Shown here piece by piece: positions 54,681 through 63,449 of a stretch of 64,000 nt of DNA; position 1 is the stretch's first letter; each line of letters starts with the position of its first letter. The position numbers and the translations under genes are program-made. Origin of the DNA: a virus; the IMG/VR virus record IMGVR_UViG_3300024358_000009, positions 124,001 through 188,000 of that record; one strand, given 5' to 3'. The notes beneath the pieces were generated by a model. It saw nothing but the letters and a program-made list of their open reading frames with translations. It did not search any database and had not been told where the DNA came from.

Positions 54681-55492
54681 TTTCTGCTGAAATAGTAGCC
54701 GATTCAATAAGCCCGTCCAATCAAAGAATAACAAGTTTTGTTTGTATTTTTCCTAGATTTATATTGTCTGAATTTAATACGCACAGAATGTTATCTAGAA
54801 ATGCTGCTAGTAGTCGTGCTATTCCAACAAAAAAGTTTTTAGAACAAATTATTAATGATCCTGTTTTTCCTGTTCATTGGGGAAAAAATCAATCTGGTAT
54901 GCAAGCATTTTTAGAATTGGATGAAGAAAAAAAAGAAAACGCTAAAAAAATATGGTTAGAAGCAAGAGATAAAATGATAGATAGTGTTTCAAAATTACAA
55001 GAACTTGGCTTACATAAACAAATAACAAATAGATTATTAGAACCTTGGTTTAATGCTACTGTAATTGTTACTGCCACAGATTATGAAAACTTTTTTAAAC
55101 TTAGAATAAATAAAAATGCTCAACCAGAAATATTTGAATTAGCTACTTTAATGAAAAAAGAAATAGATAAATCAATACCAAAAAAAGTTGACATTGGATG
55201 TTGGCACATACCTTTTGCAGATAAACACATCAATAATGTTCCAGAGGAAAAAAATCTTTTAAAAATTGGCGTGGCAAGGTGCGCTAGAGTTAGTTATTTA
55301 AATTTTGAAGGCGTAATAGATTATGAAAAAGATTATGCGTTACACGACCAATTAAAAAACGATGGTCATTGGAGTCCATTTGAACATTGTGCAACACCGT
55401 GTTCGGAATCAAATAGATCATATGGAAATTTTTCTGGCTGGAAACAATATAGAAAGTTTTTTAAAGAAGAAAATGGAAAATGCGAAAAATAA
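54677..55492 (+). CDS. thyX: Flavin-dependent thymidylate synthase
   Basis: A 271-residue enzyme making dTMP from dUMP with FAD and folate. The hallmark loop reads EFNTHRMLSRNAASSRAIP (the viral variant of RHRxxSxNxxSxR), followed by LRINKNAQPEIFELA, a substrate/FAD site. Full length. It works with the ribonucleotide reductase to supply DNA precursors. Confidence 0.9.
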   Translation: MISAEIVADSISPSNQRITSFVCIFPRFILSEFNTHRMLSRNAASSRAIPTKKFLEQIINDPVFPVHWGKNQSGMQAFLELDEEKKENAKKIWLEARDKMIDSVSKLQELGLHKQITNRLLEPWFNATVIVTATDYENFFKLRINKNAQPEIFELATLMKKEIDKSIPKKVDIGCWHIPFADKHINNVPEEKNLLKIGVARCARVSYLNFEGVIDYEKDYALHDQLKNDGHWSPFEHCATPCSESNRSYGNFSGWKQYRKFFKEENGKCEK

Positions 55493-56046
55493 AATGGTTA
55501 AAATGGGAAGACCCATTAACTCCTAAAACAAATAACGATATTAAAAATTTTGAAGAGCAAGAGCAAAAAGATAGTTTTGATCAAGAAAATGATTTTATTA
55601 AACATGTTAGAGTTATATCGACTCCGCAAGGAGTAATACCTTTGGCAGAGCATGGTCTTTCCAGCAATCTTTATAAACTTTGGGTTGGCCATACAAATTT
55701 TGACATTACTGATAAAATTGTATCTGCTATTGAAAAAATTAAAGGCGTTGAAATATTAAAAGTTTGGACTAGATATAGATTTTGGATTGGCATAGGAAAT
55801 ATGTTTGATGTCGAGAAAGTTCAAATAGAAATAGAAAATAAACTTTGTCATAAGTCTTTTCCTGCTAAAAACTTAGTTGTTAAATCATTATTAAAAGCCG
55901 TTAAGAACAAAGATGTTTCTTGGGCTATATGTTCAAATAACAAAGGTGTCTTAGAAACAATAACTGGAAAAAATGATTTAGATGTTAAAAAAGAAGTGTT
56001 GAAAAACAATTTATATGTTATAAAATGTAGTTGGCATTTTAACTAA
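55480..56046 (+). CDS. Conserved phage protein of unknown function
   Basis: A 188-residue protein. ISTPQGVIPLAEH and LWVGHTNFDITDKIV with WTRYRFWIGIGNMFD form a block I recognise from proteins of large marine phages (GVEtLdvfTRYRFRI), never characterised. Overlaps thyX by 13 bases. Confidence 0.65.
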   Translation: MRKIKWLKWEDPLTPKTNNDIKNFEEQEQKDSFDQENDFIKHVRVISTPQGVIPLAEHGLSSNLYKLWVGHTNFDITDKIVSAIEKIKGVEILKVWTRYRFWIGIGNMFDVEKVQIEIENKLCHKSFPAKNLVVKSLLKAVKNKDVSWAICSNNKGVLETITGKNDLDVKKEVLKNNLYVIKCSWHFN

Positions 56047-56057
56047 CAGGAGTAATC

Positions 56058-56318
56058 ATGTCTGATGTAAAAACTGCAATTAGTCCAGAACAAGTAGCTC
56101 GCTCTATTAGTCTTATTGTTTCCACTTTGAAGTGGATTACCACAATCATTCCTGGCGATAGCGATGACAAAATTGTTGCTGCTGTAGTCAAACTCACAGA
56201 AGAACCTTGGTTTATTTCTGCTCTAACTTTTCTTATTAATAAATTTGATGGCGATACAAATAAGATTACTGCCGATGACTTCATTCTTGCTGTAAAGAAG
56301 GCGCAAGGACAGAATTGA
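56058..56318 (+). CDS. Hypothetical helical protein
   Basis: An 86-residue protein (starts MSDVKTAISP) with CAGGAG upstream and richer codon use than its neighbours, suggesting good expression. Overlaps the next gene by 4 bases. Confidence 0.65.
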   Translation: MSDVKTAISPEQVARSISLIVSTLKWITTIIPGDSDDKIVAAVVKLTEEPWFISALTFLINKFDGDTNKITADDFILAVKKAQGQN

Positions 56319-56464
56319 TAAAAAAAATATTTTGGGAAGTAATTTTTGATATTGTAACTGTAGTTATATTTGGGGCAGCAATTACTGCCCTAATTTATAT
56401 TTCTAAAAATTTTCAACCACATAAACACACGGACAAATGTTTGATAGAGGAAAACAAAAAATGA
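56315..56464 (+). CDS. Small membrane protein with TTG start
   Basis: A 49-residue frame with one membrane helix (VIFDIVTVVIFGAAITALIYI) and a His-rich C-terminus (QPHKHTDKC). TTG overlaps the preceding TGA, and its TGA overlaps the next ATG, so coupling is tight. Confidence 0.55.
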   Translation: MIKKIFWEVIFDIVTVVIFGAAITALIYISKNFQPHKHTDKCLIEENKK

Positions 56465-57267
56465 AGATTATTTTGTCTTTTGCTTTAGCACTTGTTTTTT
56501 CCTTCAATGTTTTTGCAGAAAAATTTGTAATTCCAGATCAAAAAATTGTTGGTGCTGAAACACCAATTGCTCTTGGAGAACTTGTTGATTTATCTGTAAG
56601 CCCGATCAAAAGCCCTCCTCAATATTTAGTAGAAACTACTTATACTTGGAAAGTTCTTGATGGATATACCGAAAAAAGAGTTAGAGATTATAATGGCGGT
56701 GTTTTCTTTGGTGCTGGAATTCAGCCGAAAAGACTAAAAGCTCTTGTTGCCGTAACATATCTTTATGCAGTTAAAGAACAGGATAAAATTACCGAGACTG
56801 CTGCAAGAACAGCATTCTTATCTACCGATGTTCTTATCGGCGATGAAGCTCCTCCTGCACCAGAACCAAATCCAAACCCCAATCCTAATCCAGAACCAGA
56901 ACCAAATTTTCCAGAGGGAAAGTATAATCTTTCTCCATTTATTTATAATTTGACTAAAACGAAAATCAATTTATCTAAATCTGATAAGGCTAAACAGGCT
57001 AATGCTTTAGCCAAATCATTTGAAGGAATAGCTGCTGCTATTGCTGCTGGAACTATTGATGACCAAGAAGATATTTTGAAAAAGACAGCAGAAGCTAATC
57101 GCTCTTCAATTGCTGCTGTTGGTGGAGATAGGTCAAAATGGGAAATTGTTTTTAACGAAATCCAAGAAAAGCTTTATGGTCTTTACAAAGATAATAAGAT
57201 GGTAACTAAACAAGATTTTGCTTCTGCATGGCGTGAAATTGCTGCTGGATTTAAAGCTTTTAAATAA
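56461..57267 (+). CDS. Exported protein with Pro/Asn linker
   Basis: A 268-residue protein with a signal peptide (KIILSFALALVFSFNVFA), a beta-domain of about 110 residues, a linker of repeated Pro-Asn/Pro-Glu (PEPNPNPNPNPEPEPNFP) and a helical C-terminal domain. Linkers like this occur in planctomycete surface proteins. I chose the ATG at 56461 because the earlier Met adds charges before the signal. Confidence 0.7.
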   Translation: MKIILSFALALVFSFNVFAEKFVIPDQKIVGAETPIALGELVDLSVSPIKSPPQYLVETTYTWKVLDGYTEKRVRDYNGGVFFGAGIQPKRLKALVAVTYLYAVKEQDKITETAARTAFLSTDVLIGDEAPPAPEPNPNPNPNPEPEPNFPEGKYNLSPFIYNLTKTKINLSKSDKAKQANALAKSFEGIAAAIAAGTIDDQEDILKKTAEANRSSIAAVGGDRSKWEIVFNEIQEKLYGLYKDNKMVTKQDFASAWREIAAGFKAFK

Positions 57268-57278
57268 GGTGAATTAAC

Positions 57279-58229
57279 ATGTCAGATATTTCAAAGTTAT
57301 ATACAGATGGAACAGTTAATGGTTGGGCAGGAAAAAATAATCCCGATCTTGTCAAATCAGAATTTGATCTACTAAAAGATGATGGCTCTTTTAAAGATCT
57401 AAAAATTTTTAGTGCCAGCAGAGATACTAAAGGTAAAAAGCTAATGCTTTATGATGTAGTTCGTAAAGTATTGGGCAAAGATACTGAAAATTATGGCCAA
57501 GAAATTGGTGATTGCGTTTCGTTTGGCGCTAAAAACGCAATTGAATACTTAATGGCTACAGAAAAACTAATGAAGGGCGATAGAGAAGAGTGGAATCCTA
57601 TCTTTCCTCCATATTTATATGGTACGGGGCGAGTATTTATTGGGCGTGGACAACTTGATGGCAGCGATGGTTCACTCGGTAGTTGGATGGCAGATGCTGT
57701 TATTAAGTTTGGAGTATTACGATCTAACTTCACAAATGTTCCGAAATACTCAGGAAGAGTAGCCAGTAAGTGGGGCGATAAGCCAGGCCCACCTACTGAA
57801 TTCGTTAATGAAGCAAAACTCCATCCTGTAAAGTCTGCTGCTCTAATTAAGAGTTGGGATGATCTTCGTGACGCAATTGTAAATGGTTATCCATGCACTA
57901 CAGCTAGCGACATTGGATATAACATGGAACCATCTTCTGATGGCTTTCATCGTCAGACAGATAGTTGGGGTCATCAAATGTGTGTCATAGGAATTGATGA
58001 TGGGTATAAAAATGGTTCAGATCCTTACGCTATTATTCTTAATAGCTGGGGAGATTGTCACGGCAATCTTAAAGATTTTGATACTGGTGATAGCTTGCCA
58101 GCTGGTGTTCTTCGTGTTCGCAGGAAAGATATGGAAAAACATATTCGACAGGAAGAAACATTTGCCTACTCGAACTTTGATGGATTCCCAGAACAATTAA
58201 TTGACAAAAAACTATTTATGTTAATTTAA
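57279..58229 (+). CDS. Papain-like (C1A) cysteine peptidase
   Basis: A 316-residue protein with the triad in order: Cys in QEIGDCVSFGAKNAIEYL, His in SWGHQMCVIGIDDG and Asn in IILNSWGDC. No signal peptide. Good ribosome site after the exported protein. It may process virion proteins or act on host targets; the preceding Pro-rich protein and this enzyme may form a unit. Confidence 0.82.
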   Translation: MSDISKLYTDGTVNGWAGKNNPDLVKSEFDLLKDDGSFKDLKIFSASRDTKGKKLMLYDVVRKVLGKDTENYGQEIGDCVSFGAKNAIEYLMATEKLMKGDREEWNPIFPPYLYGTGRVFIGRGQLDGSDGSLGSWMADAVIKFGVLRSNFTNVPKYSGRVASKWGDKPGPPTEFVNEAKLHPVKSAALIKSWDDLRDAIVNGYPCTTASDIGYNMEPSSDGFHRQTDSWGHQMCVIGIDDGYKNGSDPYAIILNSWGDCHGNLKDFDTGDSLPAGVLRVRRKDMEKHIRQEETFAYSNFDGFPEQLIDKKLFMLI

Positions 58230-58230
58230 A

Positions 58231-58794
58231 ATGATAGAACAAATATATAAAAATCATTGTAACTCTGCTAGCGATATAAATGAACATCTCCCAATACTTA
58301 AAAAGTATGGAGAAAAATGCTCGCATATAACAGAAATGGGAGTTAGGGGTATAGTATCTACATGGGCATTTGTTGTTGCAAAACCAAAAAAGTTAACATG
58401 CATAGATATAAAACATCCGAGTTCTTTTGGAGCAGAAGAAAAATTTAATAATTTAATCAATGAATGCAATTTAAATAATATAGATTTTAAATTTATACAA
58501 GGAAATACATTAGATATAAACATTGAAAACACAGATCTTCTTTTTATAGACACTCTTCATAATTACGAACAAATAAAAACAGAATTATCAAAACATAATA
58601 TAAATGTTAATAAGTTTATGATTTTTCATGATACAGTAAGTTTTGGAAAAAGAAATGAAACTGGACATGGAAAAGGTATATTGGTAGCAATTAATGAATT
58701 TTTAGATGAAAATAAAAACTGGAAAGTTGTTGAAGATTTAAAAAACAATAATGGACTAATGGTACTAGAAAAAATTGGAGATAATAATGTTTGA
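58231..58794 (+). CDS. SAM-dependent methyltransferase (MT24-like)
   Basis: A 187-residue protein: ITEMGVRGIVSTWAFVVA, LTCIDIKHPSSFGAEEKF, DLLFIDTLHNYEQIKTEL, HDTVSFG. This is the pattern of CmcI/MT24-type methyltransferases often beside glycosyltransferases. Starts one base after the protease stop. Confidence 0.72.
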   Translation: MIEQIYKNHCNSASDINEHLPILKKYGEKCSHITEMGVRGIVSTWAFVVAKPKKLTCIDIKHPSSFGAEEKFNNLINECNLNNIDFKFIQGNTLDINIENTDLLFIDTLHNYEQIKTELSKHNINVNKFMIFHDTVSFGKRNETGHGKGILVAINEFLDENKNWKVVEDLKNNNGLMVLEKIGDNNV

Positions 58795-59686
58795 TCATAC
58801 AGAAGGTTTGCAGTATGGCCGTCCAGATAAAAACGATCCAAGAAAAAAACCTGCAAAACCAGAAGAAAGAAAAAGGGGTTCTAAAAAGAACCCAAAAGAT
58901 TCAGCCAGTAAACCAAATAAGAATATAGAAGTTTCTAAAGAAACTGAAGATAAAATTAGAAAATTAATGCAAGAACACAACGCAAAAAATCCAAAGTTTA
59001 AAGCTAATATGGCTCAGTTAAAAGCTGTATTTAGGCGTGGTGCTGGTGCATATTCCACAAGTCATGCCCCAGGAATGGATAGAACTAGATGGGGTCTAAA
59101 TAGAATTAAAGCATTTCTTTATCTATTAAGAAACAATCGTCCATCAAACCCAAACTATAAACAGGACAATGATCTTTTGCCTAATGGTCATCCACGAAGT
59201 TCAAAAAAGTCAAAGTCGGGGTATTTATGGGAAGAGGTTGAACTTTCAGATGTTTTAGCAATTGTAAAAAAACAAGTTGAGGAACATTATATGTCTGAAG
59301 ATAAAAAGTCAAAAGCCAAAAATGATATTGAAAATTATTTTTCTGAAGCTGCCGAAGGATATGATGCTCCTCAATCAGCAAGAAACAATGCTAAAAAAGT
59401 CTTAGAATGGAAGCGTAAGTACGGAAAGGAATGCAAAGGCATGACTCCTGTTGGCTGGGCTAGAGCTAGAGATTTGGCTGGTAATGCCAAGCTTTCTGCC
59501 GATACAGTAAAAAGAATGGCCCAGTTCAATCGTCATCGTGGTAATTACGAAAAAGCAAAATCTAAACCAGAATATAAAACCAAGCCTTGGACTATCCCTG
59601 CTGTAGTTGCTTGGTTGGGTTGGGGCGGAACAAGCGGAGTTGAATGGGCTATTAGAGTAAGTAATTCATTAAGCAAAAAAAAGTAA
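58787..59686 (+). CDS. Phage protein with RGAGAYSTSH motif
   Basis: A 299-residue basic protein. AVFRRGAGAYSTSHAPGMDR and, near the end, YKTKPWTIPAVVAWLGWGG are repeated in structural-gene neighbourhoods of large phages. The N-terminal 70 residues are charged and disordered. Function unknown; a DNA- or capsid-associated role is possible. Confidence 0.6.
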   Translation: MFDHTEGLQYGRPDKNDPRKKPAKPEERKRGSKKNPKDSASKPNKNIEVSKETEDKIRKLMQEHNAKNPKFKANMAQLKAVFRRGAGAYSTSHAPGMDRTRWGLNRIKAFLYLLRNNRPSNPNYKQDNDLLPNGHPRSSKKSKSGYLWEEVELSDVLAIVKKQVEEHYMSEDKKSKAKNDIENYFSEAAEGYDAPQSARNNAKKVLEWKRKYGKECKGMTPVGWARARDLAGNAKLSADTVKRMAQFNRHRGNYEKAKSKPEYKTKPWTIPAVVAWLGWGGTSGVEWAIRVSNSLSKKK

Positions 59687-60349
59687 ATGCATATTTATTA
59701 TAGGATAAGCGATAATAGTTATAAAAAGCCAAAAATGTGTGGCAAAGATAAATGCTTGTCTAATTTTCTTTCTAAATTTAATGATTGTTCTAAAACTTTT
59801 TTAGCTGATAATGTTTCGTCAGAAGATACTTTATCTTTAATAAAAAATATACCACATCAAAAAACATCTTTGGGCAATGCCGGTTCTTTTATGGCTTGTT
59901 TAGAGGATGCTATTAATAGATTTGATGATGACAAAGTAATATACTTTTTAGAAGACGATTACTTACACAATGGAAATGTAATAGATGCTTTAAACGAAGG
60001 ATTGCTTTTTGGAGATTATGTAACTTTATATGATCATCCAGATAAATATTCTAAATTGTATAATTTTGGAGAGGTTACTAAAGTTTTAAGAAAGAACTTT
60101 CATTGGAAATATACTATATCAACAACAATGACTTTTGCAACAAAAGTGGCTACTTTAAAGGATGACTATTCATGTTTTTTTAAGTGGACTAGAAACTTTC
60201 ATCCAGAAGATCATCAAATATTTTTAGATATAAATAAAAAAGCTAAAAAATTAGTAAGTTGTATACCAGGAATGTCAATTCATACAGACTTAACCGTGTA
60301 TAATAATATAGATAAGTCTTACATTGACAACTGGGTGCAACATGTATGA
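59687..60349 (+). CDS. Glycosyltransferase-like protein
   Basis: A 220-residue protein: GNAGSFMACLEDAIN and VIYFLEDDYLHN, a GT-A acidic EDD site, with late HPEDHQIFLDI. It begins one base after the previous stop. Substrate unknown. Confidence 0.72.
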   Translation: MHIYYRISDNSYKKPKMCGKDKCLSNFLSKFNDCSKTFLADNVSSEDTLSLIKNIPHQKTSLGNAGSFMACLEDAINRFDDDKVIYFLEDDYLHNGNVIDALNEGLLFGDYVTLYDHPDKYSKLYNFGEVTKVLRKNFHWKYTISTTMTFATKVATLKDDYSCFFKWTRNFHPEDHQIFLDINKKAKKLVSCIPGMSIHTDLTVYNNIDKSYIDNWVQHV

Positions 60350-60515
60350 GTTAATATTATTTCTTGTTGTCGGTATAAATAAAGAGTGTTTCAACTTAAT
60401 AGAAGATAAAAAAGTTTTTATTAAAAAAGAACAGCCGATAATTCAAAATAAAGAATGGATTTACGATAGAAATAAAAATCAATGGAAAATTTTCAGAGAT
60501 AGATGTTTTACATGA
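60342..60515 (+). CDS. Small membrane-anchored protein
   Basis: A 57-residue protein from the ATG at 60342 with a hydrophobic start (YELILFLVVGI). Overlaps the transferase by 8 bases. Confidence 0.5.
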   Translation: MYELILFLVVGINKECFNLIEDKKVFIKKEQPIIQNKEWIYDRNKNQWKIFRDRCFT

Positions 60516-60528
60516 AGGTAAAAAAATC

Positions 60529-60891
60529 ATGCAGTTGCATGAAAAATTAGAAAACGAATTTAAAAAATCAGAAGTATTCAAAAAATACGAAGCGGTTGGA
60601 ATTATAACTATACTAACTATAGTTAGCTTGGTTATAAACGCTATAAGGCTTTTAAAAGCTTGCCAATCACCAAAAGGAGTAGCTTTAATTATAAAAGCTG
60701 GCGGACCTTTAGTTAAATTGTATGTTAGAAGAAATATTTATAAAAAAATGTTATCAATAAATATCCCAGAAGAAGATGCAAAAATATTGTCACATAATAT
60801 AATTGATTTAATTCAATCAATGCCATTAGAAGATTTAGAAAATTTAATAGAAACAGTTTTTAATCAAAGTTCTGGTGAAGAAGATGAGTGA
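60529..60891 (+). CDS. Membrane protein, unknown
   Basis: A 120-residue protein with one helix (AVGIITILTIVSLVINAI), then a second amphipathic one and an acidic end. A holin-like topology is possible but unproven. Confidence 0.6.
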   Translation: MQLHEKLENEFKKSEVFKKYEAVGIITILTIVSLVINAIRLLKACQSPKGVALIIKAGGPLVKLYVRRNIYKKMLSINIPEEDAKILSHNIIDLIQSMPLEDLENLIETVFNQSSGEEDE

Positions 60892-61051
60892 TTACTATAT
60901 TTTTAATCGTTATGCGCCAATTAATAATGCAAGTGTTAAGTGTTCAAAATGTAAATTATCTTTTTTTATTTTAAAAGAAATTTTTGAAAAAAAAGAAGAT
61001 GTTAGCTGTCCTCATTGTAAATCAAATTTAATTAACACATCTAAAAAATAA
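60884..61051 (+). CDS. Zinc-ribbon microprotein
   Basis: A 55-residue protein with KCSKCKL and SCPHCKS, a simple zinc ribbon. Overlaps the preceding gene by 8 bases. Confidence 0.65.
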   Translation: MSDYYIFNRYAPINNASVKCSKCKLSFFILKEIFEKKEDVSCPHCKSNLINTSKK

Positions 61052-61154
61052 TCTTTGAAAAATTCATATTTCTTGATTGCCATCATTCAAAAGATGGTGT
61101 AAAAATTCCAGTCCAAACATAAGATCATAAAAAATTAAAAGGAAAAAAACTGCC

Positions 61155-63437
61155 ATGTCTATTACAGAGTTGCAGAAATATACAGCCATTTCTAAATATG
61201 CAAGATGGATCGAAAATGAAAAAAGAAGAGAAACTTGGGAAGAAAGCGTAGATCGTGTTAAAAACATGATGATAGAAGTATATCCAAGTCTTTCTGAAGA
61301 CATTGAAAAGTATTATGGAATGATTAAAGATCAAAAAATACTTGGATCTCAAAGAGCATTACAGTTTGGTGGCAAGCCAATACTTAAACATAATGCAAGA
61401 ATATACAATTGTTCAGCTAGCTATTGTGATCGACTTAGGTTTTTTCAAGAATGTTTTTATTTGCTTTTATGCGGTTCAGGAACTGGTTTTAGCGTACAAA
61501 AACACCATGTCGAACTTTTGCCCAGTTTTTCTGAAAACAGGCTTAAAAATCAAATTATAAGCCACAAAATACATGTTATAGATGACTCTATTGAAGGTTG
61601 GGCTGATGCTCTTGGAATACTGCTTTCTTCATATTTTGATAAACCGGTAAAAGAGTTTAAAGAATTTAAAGATTGTAATATTCATTTTGATTATTCTTCA
61701 ATTAGAAAGAAGGGCGAACCTTTAGGTTTTGGCATTGGAACAGCCCCAGGTCATGAACCTCTTGAAAAAGCTTTAAAGAATATTAAAGCATTGCTTGATA
61801 AATGCGTTTCTGAAGGATTATCTAAACTTCGTACTATTGATGCTTTTGATATAGTCATGCATTCTGCCGATGCCGTTATTAGTGGCGGTGTTCGTAGATC
61901 GGCTACTATAGCTTTATTCTCTGCTGATGATGAATTAATGATTAATGCAAAAACAGGCGATTGGTATTTTACTAATCCACAAAGAGGCAGAGCTAATATA
62001 TCTGCTCTTTTGCACAGAAAAGATTCTTCTAAAGAAGTATTTGAGAATTTATTTAAAGCTACTAAACAATTTGGTGAGCCAGGTTTTTTCTGGGCTGATC
62101 TTTATGATGCATTGTGCAATCCATGCTGCGAAATATCATGGGTAACAAGAGCTTATTATAAAAAAGATAGCGATGAATTAAAGCTTGCTTTGTTAAATTA
62201 TGATGGTCCAATTACTACAAAGGAAAACTGTAAAGACGATATGCCAGAAGATGAAGTTGGTCTTTCTGGTTGGGGATTTTGTAACCTTTCTACAATTAAT
62301 GGAAAAACGGTCACATGCCCAGAAGATTTTTATGAAAGGTGTGAAGCTGCTGCATTTATTGGAACGCTTCAAGCTTCATTTACTAATTTTTCTTATCTTG
62401 GAAAGATTACTGAACAGATAGTTAGAAAAGAAGCTTTGTTAGGTGTTTCGATCAATGGTATGCAGCATCATCCAGAAATACTTTTAAATCCAAAAATTCA
62501 ACAGCATGGAGCTAAAATAGTAAGACAAACAAATGAAAAATATGCAAAAGCATTGAAAATAAATCCAGCTGCCAGAACAACATGTATTAAACCAGAAGGA
62601 AATTCTGCTTGTTTATTAGGTTCAACATCTGGAATTCACCCAGACCATAGCCAAAAATATTTTCGTATAGTCCAAGCAAATACTAATGAAGCTCCGTATA
62701 AGTTTTTTAAATCTAAAAATCCACAAGCATGTGAAGAATCTGTTTGGTCAATAAACAAAACAGATGATTGCATTAGATTTTGTGTAGAAAGTCAAGAAGG
62801 CACAAGACTAAAAGAGTCTTTAAGCGCCACAGAACTATTAGATAATGTTGTGTCAACTTATAATAATTGGGTAATACCAGGAAAAAATGAACAATTATGT
62901 GTTTGCAAAGAAATCAATCACAATGTTTCTAATACAATACATGTGAATGAAAATGAATGGTCTATTGTGTGCGATTACATCTATAATAATAGATATTATT
63001 TGGCTGGAATATCTTTAATTGCTTCTAGTGGCGACAAAGATTATGAACAAGCACCTTTTACCGCTGTTTATACAATTGAACAGCAAGAAGAAATTTATGG
63101 AAAAGAATCTTTAGTTATAGCAAAAGAACTTTTTGATAAATATAAATCATACGAATTTAGTTCTTTGTGGAGTGCCTGTTCTTGTGCTTTAGGTTATTTT
63201 GAACCTAATAGTGATATGCAAAAAATTTATAAAAATCATATTATTAACTTTTCCAAAATGTTTAATAATGACATTAAAAAAGCTACATATGCTTTAAAAG
63301 ATATGTACAATATTGAATTATGGAATAAGTTGAAAGAAAGTTATATTAACATAGATTATAAAGATATGATCGAAGAAAGTTCTACTATTGATGTGCAAAA
63401 CGAACTGGCTTGCGCTGGAGGTTCTTGCATTATCTAG
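61155..63437 (+). CDS. nrdJ: Class II (B12-dependent) ribonucleotide reductase
   Basis: A 760-residue adenosylcobalamin-dependent ribonucleoside triphosphate reductase, similar in length to the monomeric lactobacillar enzyme. Seen: GSQRALQFGGKP, CLLLCGSGTGFSVQ-like block, ISGGVRRSATIALFS, NPCCEISW (N-x-C-x-E active site), GFCNLSTI, PEGNSACLLGSTSGIHP (phosphate loop) and the redox tail CAGGSC. The Cys thiyl/dithiol set is complete. Cofactor is made by the adenosyltransferase at 45761. Confidence 0.93.
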   Translation: MSITELQKYTAISKYARWIENEKRRETWEESVDRVKNMMIEVYPSLSEDIEKYYGMIKDQKILGSQRALQFGGKPILKHNARIYNCSASYCDRLRFFQECFYLLLCGSGTGFSVQKHHVELLPSFSENRLKNQIISHKIHVIDDSIEGWADALGILLSSYFDKPVKEFKEFKDCNIHFDYSSIRKKGEPLGFGIGTAPGHEPLEKALKNIKALLDKCVSEGLSKLRTIDAFDIVMHSADAVISGGVRRSATIALFSADDELMINAKTGDWYFTNPQRGRANISALLHRKDSSKEVFENLFKATKQFGEPGFFWADLYDALCNPCCEISWVTRAYYKKDSDELKLALLNYDGPITTKENCKDDMPEDEVGLSGWGFCNLSTINGKTVTCPEDFYERCEAAAFIGTLQASFTNFSYLGKITEQIVRKEALLGVSINGMQHHPEILLNPKIQQHGAKIVRQTNEKYAKALKINPAARTTCIKPEGNSACLLGSTSGIHPDHSQKYFRIVQANTNEAPYKFFKSKNPQACEESVWSINKTDDCIRFCVESQEGTRLKESLSATELLDNVVSTYNNWVIPGKNEQLCVCKEINHNVSNTIHVNENEWSIVCDYIYNNRYYLAGISLIASSGDKDYEQAPFTAVYTIEQQEEIYGKESLVIAKELFDKYKSYEFSSLWSACSCALGYFEPNSDMQKIYKNHIINFSKMFNNDIKKATYALKDMYNIELWNKLKESYINIDYKDMIEESSTIDVQNELACAGGSCII

Positions 63438-63449
63438 AAAGATGTATTT

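Noticed and set aside
56863-56910. Pro-Asn repeat as a DNA repeat or CRISPR
   Set aside because: Short codon-level repeat encoding a flexible linker; no spacers.
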